A DNA stretch of 64,000 nt from Pedobacter sp. L105. Lineage in GTDB: Bacteria > Bacteroidota > Bacteroidia > Sphingobacteriales > Sphingobacteriaceae. Position 1 is the first letter of the stretch; each line of letters opens with the position of its first letter. The translations under genes and the position numbers were made by a program. The notes under the pieces were generated by a model. The model saw only the letters and a program-made list of their open reading frames with translations. It had not been told where the DNA came from and did no database searches. The stretch lies in NCBI RefSeq assembly GCF_009765875.1, contig NZ_LMUP01000002.1, forward strand, positions 310,001 through 374,000. Reading direction: 5' to 3'. Shown one piece after another: positions 35,429 through 44,074 of the stretch.

Positions 35429-37348
35429 TTAGAATTTCCATTTCACAAAGGCTTCCATAGCCTCGTACTCTGCCAGTCCAAGCTGATCGTATGCTTTTGC
35501 GGTTTCTGTTGTACGTGCTTCTGCCCTTACCCAAAACTCTCTTGAATCATCTCCAGGGAACACAGGAAGATCTTTTTGCGACTGGTGTTTGAAGATAGCC
35601 AGTCTTTTTCTTTGCACTTCCTGCGGCGATAAAGGCACACACATTTCAATTTCGTAAGTTTCGAACTCGTGCCATGCACCTCTGTACATCCATAACCAGC
35701 AATCCTTTGTCCAGTCTTCTGTAGCTCTCAAACGGATCATGGCTTCAATGATAATATTGAAACAAACTTTATGCGTTCCATGCGGATCTGCAAAATCACC
35801 GGCAGCAAATATCTGATGTGGTTTTACTTTTTGCAGCAGCTCCATCGTTTGGATGATGTCATCCTCATAACTTACATTTTTCTGGAACTTACCCCTGTCA
35901 TAAAAAGGAAGGTCCTGGAAATGGATACGCTCATCCGTTAAACCGGCAAATCGTGCACCCGCAATCGCTTCTCCTTTTCTGATCAGTTTTTTAACGGTAC
36001 GAATTTCTTCAGGGTCTGTCTGGTTAGGCAGTTTTTTGCTGATAAAATCGCGCATACTATGATAGGTAGCTTTTAAGGCTGCAGAATCTTCGCCCCTTGA
36101 TTCTACAAAATCAATATTGAACTCCATGAAACGCAATACATCATCATCCCAAACTGCGGTATTTCCTGAAGTCTGATAAGCTACATGTACTTCATGTCCC
36201 TGATCTGCCAAACGGATAAAAGTACCGCCCATAGAAATTACATCATCATCAGGATGCGGAGAGAAGATAATCACACGTTTGTGATCCGGAGCTGCACGTT
36301 CCGGACGTTGACTATCATCTGCATTTGGTTTACCACCCGGCCAGCCGGTAATGGTGTGCTGCAATTTATTGAATATCTGAATATTGATATTGTACACCGG
36401 ACCACGTTCTGTAGCCAGCTGTGCCATACCATTATTGTTGTAATTGTCTTCTGTTAACTTCAGGATCGGTTTACCCAAAGTTTTTGCCAGCCAGATTACC
36501 GCTTTAGTTACCTGACGATCTTCCCAATGGCAGTCTTTCACTAACCACGGTGTATCAAAACGCGTTAATGAAGTAGCTGCATCCTGATCCAGGATAAACT
36601 CAACATTTTGCGACAGTTGTAAGAAAGTAGCCGGTACTTCTGAAGATAATTCGCCTTCCACTGCTTTTTTAACGATAGAAGCTTTTTTCTCGTTCCAGGC
36701 CATCAGGATAATTTCCTTTGCCTTGAAGATGGTACCGATACCCATGGTGATCGCTTTGGTAGGCACATTGGCCACGCCACCAAAATCACGTGAAGCATCT
36801 CTTCTGGTCAGATCGTCTAATGTTACCAGACGTGTACCTGAGTTAGGCGCAGATCCCGGCTCATTAAAACCAATGTGGCCTGTTCTTCCTATACCCAGCA
36901 ATTGTAAATCTATCCCTCCAAAACCGCTGATCTTCTGCTCATATCTTAAACAGAAATCTTCAATTTGTTCCCTTTCCAAAAGACCGTCCGGGATATTTAT
37001 ATTTTCGCGTTTGATGTCGATATGGTTGAACAGATTTTCGTTCATGAAACGAACATAACTCTGGTCGGCATCAGGTTTCATTGGATAATACTCATCCAGA
37101 TTAAAAGTAACTACGTTATTGAAACTTAATCCTTCCTCTTTGTGTAATCTGATCAGTTCTTTGTAAACCTTAACAGGAGTGGCTCCGGTAGCCAGACCTA
37201 ATACGGCCTGTTCACCTTTTTCCTGTTTTGAAATAATCAGTGATGCGATTCTTTTTGCAACCTCTACGCTTGCAGTTTGTTCATCACTGAATACGCTTAC
37301 GGGTAATTTCTCGTATCTGGTTTCTTCCAGCAAATTTAATCTTGACAT
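35429..37348 (-). CDS. nagB: Glucosamine-6-phosphate deaminase fused to a PIG-L/LmbE deacetylase domain
   Basis: 639 residues in two domains. The N-terminal NagB domain (about 1-280) has Asp85 in NLDEYYPM, and His158 and Glu163 in GRTGHIGFNEPGS, the catalytic set for GlcN-6-P to Fru-6-P plus ammonia. The C-terminal domain (about 350-639) has the PIG-L zinc motif SPHPDDD (His365, Asp367, Asp368), as in GlcNAc deacetylases. This fusion is found in Bacteroidota; it could combine deacetylation and deamination of GlcNAc derivatives, but the second activity is inference. No signal peptide: cytoplasmic. Confidence 0.92.
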   Translation of the reverse strand: MSRLNLLEETRYEKLPVSVFSDEQTASVEVAKRIASLIISKQEKGEQAVLGLATGATPVKVYKELIRLHKEEGLSFNNVVTFNLDEYYPMKPDADQSYVRFMNENLFNHIDIKRENINIPDGLLEREQIEDFCLRYEQKISGFGGIDLQLLGIGRTGHIGFNEPGSAPNSGTRLVTLDDLTRRDASRDFGGVANVPTKAITMGIGTIFKAKEIILMAWNEKKASIVKKAVEGELSSEVPATFLQLSQNVEFILDQDAATSLTRFDTPWLVKDCHWEDRQVTKAVIWLAKTLGKPILKLTEDNYNNNGMAQLATERGPVYNINIQIFNKLQHTITGWPGGKPNADDSQRPERAAPDHKRVIIFSPHPDDDVISMGGTFIRLADQGHEVHVAYQTSGNTAVWDDDVLRFMEFNIDFVESRGEDSAALKATYHSMRDFISKKLPNQTDPEEIRTVKKLIRKGEAIAGARFAGLTDERIHFQDLPFYDRGKFQKNVSYEDDIIQTMELLQKVKPHQIFAAGDFADPHGTHKVCFNIIIEAMIRLRATEDWTKDCWLWMYRGAWHEFETYEIEMCVPLSPQEVQRKRLAIFKHQSQKDLPVFPGDDSREFWVRAEARTTETAKAYDQLGLAEYEAMEAFVKWKF

Positions 37349-37371
37349 GCTTGTTATGTATAAAATTTGAG

Positions 37372-40056
37372 TTATGGGTTTATCTGGATTGTTTGGTTGT
37401 CACCTGTATAATTTGTGAGGGTCAGCATAGGTATAGCAGCTCCTTTTTCCGGGTTATAATCAATAATAATCTTTTTTTCTGCTCCCGGAAGAACGGAGAA
37501 ATAATTATCATCATAAAATACAGGTAAAATCCTTTGTTTGGTACCGGCATCTACTAATGAAATACGATTAAAGAAACTTACCGGATTATTTGCCGGGTTG
37601 GCTAAAGTCACTTCAATCTTGCCCGATTTCAATTGTCTGGCGTGGGTGTTCAGCTGAACGGCTTTCAGTTCGTTCAATCCTGAATACATTCCTTTGTCGT
37701 CTGCAATCCAGTATAAGTTATTGCTCAGCAATTTCTGATGTTCATCCAGTAACTGCAGGGAAAGGAAGGAACCTTTTTTAGCGGAAAGTTCATCGACTTT
37801 CTTTTTGATAGATTCAATCTTTTTAATGCTTGATGGATCCATAAAGCAGAATACCTGCATAATATCGGTTACTTTCCCATCCATATCATATGATTTGGCA
37901 ACCAGCATAATATTACGTTTGGCTTCGAAACTATTGTTCACTACCATTACGGTTCCATCTACCGGATTATACATGGAATGCAATGATTCACTTCCTGAAC
38001 GCAAGCCGAATAAACAGGCATTCGGGTCAAGGTAATAATCATACATCTGTCCGCGCATGGATGTCCATGGATTCTGGGTTTTCCAGATGATTACACCTGT
38101 ATACCAATCCCACATGTGTGAGCTAAAACCTTCCATCAGGCCTCTGTACTGATTGTAGTTAACCAGCTGTGCTTTTTTAGCAAAATCTGCCAGATTGGTA
38201 GGTTTACCGTAAGGTAAAATATGGTCTTCATAACCTACACCCAGGTAATTGTGGTAATCCCATACTGAATCTGCTTTTTCTGAAGGGCCTTTAGGCTCAC
38301 GTTTGTCTTTTGCGATAAACTGAGGGGCAACCTGACTGGCTGCCGGCATGATCTTTTGAATAGACTCCAGATCTCCAACACCTACAGAACCCACTTCAGA
38401 ATTGAAAGGGAAAGTTCTGGTATTCCAGAAGGTAGAAATATCCTGTATACCGTATGGGCCATCACCATTTCCGCCCAGGGTATTTTTAGACATATCATCA
38501 GAATTTGAATATTCTACGAACCAGCGTGTACCATCTAAAGCAGGTAAAATAGAATCACGCAGAGGAACAAGAATATCTTCCGGAGGAGTAATCTCATTTC
38601 CACCGCACCAGATGGCTAATGAAGGGTGATTTCTTACCATTTTAATCATATCTGCAGCCGATTCCAGGAATAAATGGTGATCGTCAGGATATTGCCTGCG
38701 TGTCCATTGATCTTCCGATTTCATAGGGTCTACCCATCTGCCATTGCAGTCGCCAGACATCCAGAAATCCTGGAACACAAGGATACCATATTTATCACAG
38801 GCTTCAAAAAATTCAGGGCGTTCTATCAGTGAACCTCCCCAGATCCTGATCAGGTTCAGGTTCATATCACGGTGATACCTGATCTCGGCATCATATCTTT
38901 CTTTGGTAAAACGAAGCATGGCATCAGACATGATCCAGTCGCCACCTTTAATAAATACTTTCTGTCCGTTTACACTAATCTGCTTGCTGCTGGTGGTACT
39001 GTTCCAGGTAGCTTGAATTTCTCTTACCCCTACGCTCACCGTCTGGCTGTCACAAACTACCGTACCTTTTACAAAACTAACATGTAAAGGATACAGGTTT
39101 TGCTGTCCATAACCACTTGGCCACCATAATTTAGGATTCTTAAGGCTTAAGTCGGCGAATTTAATTTCAGCAGTGCTATTAGGCATTAAGGTAACAACCT
39201 TTACCATTTTCTGACCGTCCAGCGTATATACCAGACTTCCGGTTACTGCTTTAGCAGTTGAATTTTTCAGTTCGGCAGAAACTTTAATAATAGCAGGTGC
39301 CTGAGGACCCGAGGTTAAACGTTTTCCGGGAACTAAAGTGATCACATGCGGATTGTCTAAACTTACAGCACCCGTTCTTTCAATATAAACTTTATCCCAG
39401 ATACCTGTGTTTCTATCCCTGATCGGACGGATCCAGTCCCATCCGGCAGTGTATTGAGAAGATACGCCGCGGGCGATTGTTCCGTCGCCACCCTGACCAC
39501 CGTTAGGGTTACCTACCACATCTGGTGGATGAACGATCACGGCCAGCCTGTTGGTGCCTTTGATCAGCAACTTGGTAATATTATAAGATTTTCTAAGATA
39601 CATTCCTTTAAAAGGTGCTGTATTCACTTTTTTACCATTCAGAAAAATATCACAGCTGTAGTTTATCCCTCTGAATTTTAACCATACCTGTCCGTCAGCA
39701 GAAGGGATGGCCTCTTTAAAGTCTTTAACAAACCAGTAGGTATAAAAATCCCTTCCGGTTTCGTAAATGTCTTTGATATGGGCATTGTTCATTCCAAAAT
39801 ATGGATCAGGAACTTCTTTATTGGCCAGCATTGTGGTTAATACGGTACCGGGAACAATAGCCTTTTTCCAGTCGGCCGTAGAAAATGAATAGTTTGAAAT
39901 TTCAGTACCCTGAGCTCTAACCTGAGTAACAGGCTTACACAACCAGCCTGAATTAAGTTCATACTGATCCTGTGCAGAAAGATGCCCTGCAGCCGAAAGC
40001 AGGAGCAACAAGCAGCACAGTGTTTTAAGCCATTGAAATGAAGATGTTTTAAACAT
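37372..40056 (-). CDS. GH2 beta-mannosidase / endo-beta-mannosidase-like, exported
   Basis: 894 residues with a signal peptide (ending HLSA-QDQ). Domains: sugar-binding jelly roll, Ig-like, GH2 barrel with acid/base Glu488 in CGGNEITPP and nucleophile Glu554 in NSEVGSVG, then C-terminal beta domains. The segment QYTAGWDWIRPIRDRNTG resembles plant mannosylglycoprotein endo-beta-mannosidase and the exo-beta-glucosaminidase branch of GH2. In this locus, cleavage of the core Man-beta-1,4-GlcNAc bond of N-glycans is the most attractive role; exo-glucosaminidase is the alternative. Confidence 0.88.
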   Translation of the reverse strand: MFKTSSFQWLKTLCCLLLLLSAAGHLSAQDQYELNSGWLCKPVTQVRAQGTEISNYSFSTADWKKAIVPGTVLTTMLANKEVPDPYFGMNNAHIKDIYETGRDFYTYWFVKDFKEAIPSADGQVWLKFRGINYSCDIFLNGKKVNTAPFKGMYLRKSYNITKLLIKGTNRLAVIVHPPDVVGNPNGGQGGDGTIARGVSSQYTAGWDWIRPIRDRNTGIWDKVYIERTGAVSLDNPHVITLVPGKRLTSGPQAPAIIKVSAELKNSTAKAVTGSLVYTLDGQKMVKVVTLMPNSTAEIKFADLSLKNPKLWWPSGYGQQNLYPLHVSFVKGTVVCDSQTVSVGVREIQATWNSTTSSKQISVNGQKVFIKGGDWIMSDAMLRFTKERYDAEIRYHRDMNLNLIRIWGGSLIERPEFFEACDKYGILVFQDFWMSGDCNGRWVDPMKSEDQWTRRQYPDDHHLFLESAADMIKMVRNHPSLAIWCGGNEITPPEDILVPLRDSILPALDGTRWFVEYSNSDDMSKNTLGGNGDGPYGIQDISTFWNTRTFPFNSEVGSVGVGDLESIQKIMPAASQVAPQFIAKDKREPKGPSEKADSVWDYHNYLGVGYEDHILPYGKPTNLADFAKKAQLVNYNQYRGLMEGFSSHMWDWYTGVIIWKTQNPWTSMRGQMYDYYLDPNACLFGLRSGSESLHSMYNPVDGTVMVVNNSFEAKRNIMLVAKSYDMDGKVTDIMQVFCFMDPSSIKKIESIKKKVDELSAKKGSFLSLQLLDEHQKLLSNNLYWIADDKGMYSGLNELKAVQLNTHARQLKSGKIEVTLANPANNPVSFFNRISLVDAGTKQRILPVFYDDNYFSVLPGAEKKIIIDYNPEKGAAIPMLTLTNYTGDNQTIQINP

Positions 40057-40078
40057 GAGTATAGATAAAAATAGTAAT

Positions 40079-42373
40079 TTATTGCGTAACTGAATATGGA
40101 CGGTCTTCTGGTTTTATACCCCATGTTGCAGAGGGTTTATCACCCATTATGATAACGATCTTACCACCTTTAACGATCTCGCTGTGCAGGATATAAGATT
40201 TAGTATAAGGTTTTCCGTTGAGTGTGATCGACTGGATGTATTTATTTACTGCCGAATTGTTTTTTACAGACATACTAAAAGTTTGTCCATAACCTACTTT
40301 TAATGTAGCTTCATTGATGACAGGGCTGCCAAACACATACATTCCGTTAGCCGGGTTCTCTGCATAAAAGCCTAAGGAAGATAAAATATACCAGGCAGAC
40401 ATCTGGCCTACATCTTCGTTTCCGCTTAAACCATCAAAATGGTCAGAGTACAGATTATCCAGGATATACCTTACTTTTTCTGCGGTTTTATAAGGCTGAC
40501 CAGCGTAGGCATACATGTAAGTGATATGGTGACTTGGCTCATTGCCATGTGCATATTGGCCGATCAAACCGCTGATATCAGGAGATGATTCAGAGCCCAT
40601 ATCACCTTTTGCGGTAAACAGGGAATCCAGTTTAGCAACAAAAGGTTTGGTACCGCCCAATAATTTGGTCAGGCCTTCCACATCCTGTGGTACCAGCCAT
40701 AAATATTGCCATGCATTACCTTCTGTATAATCATCCTGACGGTGAACTGCTCTAAAAGGACTAAAAGGAGTTCTCCAGGTGTTGTTCGCAAAACGGCCTC
40801 GCATAAAGCGGGTTTCCTTGTCAAAATAATTTTTATAGTTTTCACCGCGTTTGCTCCAGTAAGCATAAGCTTCATGGTCGCCGCGGTTCTTAGCTACCTG
40901 GGCAACCGACCAGTCTGCAATTGCATATTCCAATCCCATGGCTACAGATTCTACTGTACTATCGGCAGGAATAAAGCCGTATTTCTTTACTAGGTTTAGT
41001 CCTCTTTCATCTCTCATACCTGTAGCTTTTAAAGCTTCATAAGCAAGATCTTTATCAAAACCTTTAATCCCTTTCAGGTAAGCATCGGCCACTACGATCA
41101 TACCAGGATTACCTACCATACAATCCGTTTCATTGCCCATCAACGGCCATACCGGTAATTTACCTGTTTGCTGATAGATAGCCAGGAAGCTGTTCACGAT
41201 ATCTCCTTCCCTTTCGCTGTTAATTAAGCTCATTAAAGGCATTGCCGCTCTATATGTATCCCATAGAGAGAAAGTAGTATAATTGGTAAAAGGAGCATTT
41301 TTATATACCTTTTTATCGGTACCCAGGTAATCGCCGTTCACATCATTATAGGTTGACGGAGCAATCATGGTATGGTACAATGCAGTATAAAAGATCTTCA
41401 TGCGGGACAGATCGTTTGTTTTGATCACTACCCTGCTCAGTTCCTTATTCCAGGCATCATTTGCTTTAAGCACCTGCTGATTGAAATTCCAGCCTGGGAT
41501 CTCTGCTTTCATGTTCAATTTTGCATTTTCGATGCTCACTGGTGAGATCGCTACTTTAATACGGATCGGCCCTGAAGTTTGTGCATCAAAAACAGCAAGT
41601 CCCAATACGCCTAAACCTTTCAATTCGGTTCCTGCTTTGGTATCGGTACTGTCAGATACAGAAAACTTTTTGATAGGCTTGGAAAACACAGCAGTAAAAT
41701 AAATACGCTGATCTGCTGCCCAGCCTTTAGAATAACGGTAACCAGAAACGGTAGTGTCATTTTCCTGGTGGATGTAAGTTTCCGTAGGTTTATCCCACTG
41801 GATTCCCTGTTTCAGGTTGATAATGATTTTTGGTTCTTTCCCTGCGGGGAAAGTATACTGATGAAAACCAACTCTATTACTTGCCGTCAGTTCTGCTTTA
41901 ATATGGTAGCGGTTTACCATCACACTGTAATAACCCGGCTTAGCTACTTCCTGCTGATGAGAGTAAGTAGAATAATATCCGCTTTGCTCATCACCTGATT
42001 TACCTTCGGTCAGCTTCACCTCACCTACTACAGGCATAATGGAAATATCGCCAAGGTCGCCAATACCGGTACCGCTTAAATGCGTATGAGAAAATCCTAC
42101 AATGGTGGTATCACTGTAATGATAACCTGAGCACCAGTCCCATCCAGCAGATATATTTTTAAGCCCCAGCTGCACAGCGCCGAAAGGTACATCAGCACCT
42201 ACAAAAACGTGTCCATGGCCTCCGGTTCCAATAAATGGGTCTACATATTTGGTTAGCTGTATGGCCGATTTATTTTGCGCCATACTTTGCCCGCTTAAAG
42301 CAGCTACGAAAGTAGTGCCCAGCAGTAATCGCTTTACTGGATAATGGAAGCGATGAAATCTAATTTTAAACAT
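40079..42373 (-). CDS. GH92 exo-alpha-mannosidase, exported
   Basis: 764 residues; calcium-dependent alpha-mannosidase (mostly alpha-1,2). Signature blocks are present: DPFIGTGGHGHVFVGADVPF near the start, SAGWDWCSGYHYSD, GNEPSHHITYMYAYAGQP, and GNEDVGQMSAWYILSSLGFY. A long basic leader (MFKIRFHRFHYPVKR) precedes the hydrophobic core and ends QSMA-QN, so exported. Second gene of the operon, eight bases after GH29. Confidence 0.95.
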   Translation of the reverse strand: MFKIRFHRFHYPVKRLLLGTTFVAALSGQSMAQNKSAIQLTKYVDPFIGTGGHGHVFVGADVPFGAVQLGLKNISAGWDWCSGYHYSDTTIVGFSHTHLSGTGIGDLGDISIMPVVGEVKLTEGKSGDEQSGYYSTYSHQQEVAKPGYYSVMVNRYHIKAELTASNRVGFHQYTFPAGKEPKIIINLKQGIQWDKPTETYIHQENDTTVSGYRYSKGWAADQRIYFTAVFSKPIKKFSVSDSTDTKAGTELKGLGVLGLAVFDAQTSGPIRIKVAISPVSIENAKLNMKAEIPGWNFNQQVLKANDAWNKELSRVVIKTNDLSRMKIFYTALYHTMIAPSTYNDVNGDYLGTDKKVYKNAPFTNYTTFSLWDTYRAAMPLMSLINSEREGDIVNSFLAIYQQTGKLPVWPLMGNETDCMVGNPGMIVVADAYLKGIKGFDKDLAYEALKATGMRDERGLNLVKKYGFIPADSTVESVAMGLEYAIADWSVAQVAKNRGDHEAYAYWSKRGENYKNYFDKETRFMRGRFANNTWRTPFSPFRAVHRQDDYTEGNAWQYLWLVPQDVEGLTKLLGGTKPFVAKLDSLFTAKGDMGSESSPDISGLIGQYAHGNEPSHHITYMYAYAGQPYKTAEKVRYILDNLYSDHFDGLSGNEDVGQMSAWYILSSLGFYAENPANGMYVFGSPVINEATLKVGYGQTFSMSVKNNSAVNKYIQSITLNGKPYTKSYILHSEIVKGGKIVIIMGDKPSATWGIKPEDRPYSVTQ

Positions 42374-42381
42374 AGTTGTAA

Positions 42382-43818
42382 TTATAGTACAGGATATGAA
42401 AAAGCCAATGCGCCGTAAACGGACGGGTTATTTTGTATATTGTCTGGAAGGTGAACGGTTACGGTCTCTCCTTTTAACTCCCACTGAACTGGTTTATTAC
42501 TATTCAGCAAAATCATTTTACTTCCTTTTTTAGGGGCATTACCAGTCCATTGAATCGTTTTAGCAATACTACTATCCTTAAAGCAATAAATGGCATTTTT
42601 GGTCATCTTATCCTTGCTTTGTGTAAACCAGGTATTTCCATCATGGTACACCGCGGTGATCCGGGTAGCATAAATAGCCTTACCATTGGCTTTCATCCAT
42701 TTTCCGATCTCTTCCAGGCGTGAAACAGCTACATCAGGGAAAGTACCATCAGGACGGGGACCAACACCAAGCAGTAAACTGCCACCTTTAGCTACCACTT
42801 CCACCAGGGAGCGGATCACTTCATTTGGTGTTTTATAATGATCATTGGGCACAAATCCCCAGGCATTGCCTAAAGTTAAACAGCTTTCCCAGGGATGGTC
42901 CAGCTGCTGCTCCGGAATTTTCTGCTCTGGTGTCTGGTAATTCTCATAAGGTCCGTGAACCGTTCTGTCTACCATAAGCAAACCAGGTTGCGCTTTACGT
43001 GCCATAGTGGCAATTTTAGGCATATCAATATCCTGGCTCCATTCAGGAATAGCTGCACCCCATGCCCTAACTTCTGGCGTTACGGTTTCCAGCGGACGTA
43101 CCCATCCCCCGTCTAACCATAGGATATCTATAGAACCATAATTGTTCATCAGCTCACCAATCTGGTTAAAGGCGAAATTTTTGAACTGGTTCCATCTCCA
43201 GGAATACTTACGGATATCATAATTGGTATTGCGGTCTGGCGTAGCGTATTTAGACCACCAGAAATATTGTGAATGCCAGTCCGGTTTAGAGAAATAAGCG
43301 CCGATCATAAATCCCTGTTTTCTGAAGGAGTCGAAAACATACTTGGCCACATCGGCTTTCGGATTATCTTTGAATGGCCCGGAGGCAATATTGAAGTCAG
43401 ATTGTTTGGTGTCAAACATCGAGAAACCATCGTGATGTTTGGTGGTAAAGATCATGTATTTCATACCGGCATCTTTACCTGCTTTGGCCCACTGATCGGG
43501 GTTAAACTTAACGGGATTAAACTGCTTGCTTAAGCCCCAGTACCATTTTTTGTAATCTTCATAAGCAACCGTACTATCAGGACGTTCTATCCAGGGTTCA
43601 GAGCAGAGTTCCCATGATTCAATAATTCCAGGGACAGCATATAGCCCCCAATGGATAAGCATTCCGAATTTCTGATCCTGCCATTTATCCAGTTTTGCTT
43701 TTACAGCTTCGTCTGCCGGCCACTCATAGATCGTGGATTGTTGATGGACACCATTTTGAGCTGCGGTTTTTAAGGATAAAAGTAAGAAGGCTCCAATTAT
43801 CCAATTAAATTTTTTCAT
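42382..43818 (-). CDS. GH29 alpha-L-fucosidase, exported
   Basis: 478 residues. Signal peptide (about 1-20, KTAA-QN). The nucleophile is Asp236 in DILWLDGGW; FTTKHHDGFSMFDTKQSD is the family's substrate-binding block. It would remove alpha-1,2/3/4/6 fucose, for example core fucose on N-glycans. First gene of the eight-gene operon (42-28 kb on the minus strand). Direct 12-bp repeats lie 80-113 bases upstream and two terminators separate it from susD. Confidence 0.94.
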   Translation of the reverse strand: MKKFNWIIGAFLLLSLKTAAQNGVHQQSTIYEWPADEAVKAKLDKWQDQKFGMLIHWGLYAVPGIIESWELCSEPWIERPDSTVAYEDYKKWYWGLSKQFNPVKFNPDQWAKAGKDAGMKYMIFTTKHHDGFSMFDTKQSDFNIASGPFKDNPKADVAKYVFDSFRKQGFMIGAYFSKPDWHSQYFWWSKYATPDRNTNYDIRKYSWRWNQFKNFAFNQIGELMNNYGSIDILWLDGGWVRPLETVTPEVRAWGAAIPEWSQDIDMPKIATMARKAQPGLLMVDRTVHGPYENYQTPEQKIPEQQLDHPWESCLTLGNAWGFVPNDHYKTPNEVIRSLVEVVAKGGSLLLGVGPRPDGTFPDVAVSRLEEIGKWMKANGKAIYATRITAVYHDGNTWFTQSKDKMTKNAIYCFKDSSIAKTIQWTGNAPKKGSKMILLNSNKPVQWELKGETVTVHLPDNIQNNPSVYGALAFSYPVL

Positions 43819-43897
43819 TCGTTTAGGTTGTTTTTTTTCAATCGTACTTACTGCTTCCTGTCTCCAGTCTGCAATGGGCGGTTATAGGTGATTTATT

Positions 43898-43931
43898 TGT
43901 AAATTTTATATCTATGAGGTGTAAATTTTAT
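43898..43931. promoter_or_regulatory. Direct-repeat operator candidate upstream of the GH29 operon
   Basis: TGTAAATTTTAT occurs twice, at 43898-43909 and 43920-43931, exactly 22 bases apart (two helical turns). It lies 80-113 bases upstream of the GH29 start, in the usual place for an activator site. No classical TAnnTTTG promoter is seen in this gap. Confidence 0.55.
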
Positions 43932-43949
43932 CATTATCATACAATTATC

Positions 43950-43982
43950 AAAAAAAAACGGGAGATCTGTTAAATCTGCCCG
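43950..43982 (-). terminator. Second terminator after susD
   Basis: On the minus strand ACGGG-c-AGAT pairs with ATCT-CCCGT around TTAACAG and is followed by a run of nine T. It lies about 65 bases beyond the first terminator, and about 130 bases before the GH29 start. Confidence 0.75.
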
Positions 43983-43991
43983 TAATATCTC

Positions 43992-44066
43992 AAAAAAAAA
44001 AAACAATTCCTACCGTATTGGTATTATTAAGCGTTTTTAGCTGAATAATCTATACGGCAGGAATTG
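43992..44066 (-). terminator. First terminator after susD (long hairpin)
   Basis: Arms CAATTCCT/AGGAATTG, CCGTAT/ATACGG and ATTATT/AATAAT form a long interrupted hairpin from 44004 to 44066. On the minus strand it runs into 12 T residues. It begins nine bases after the susD stop. Confidence 0.85.
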
Positions 44067-44074
44067 CCGGAGCA

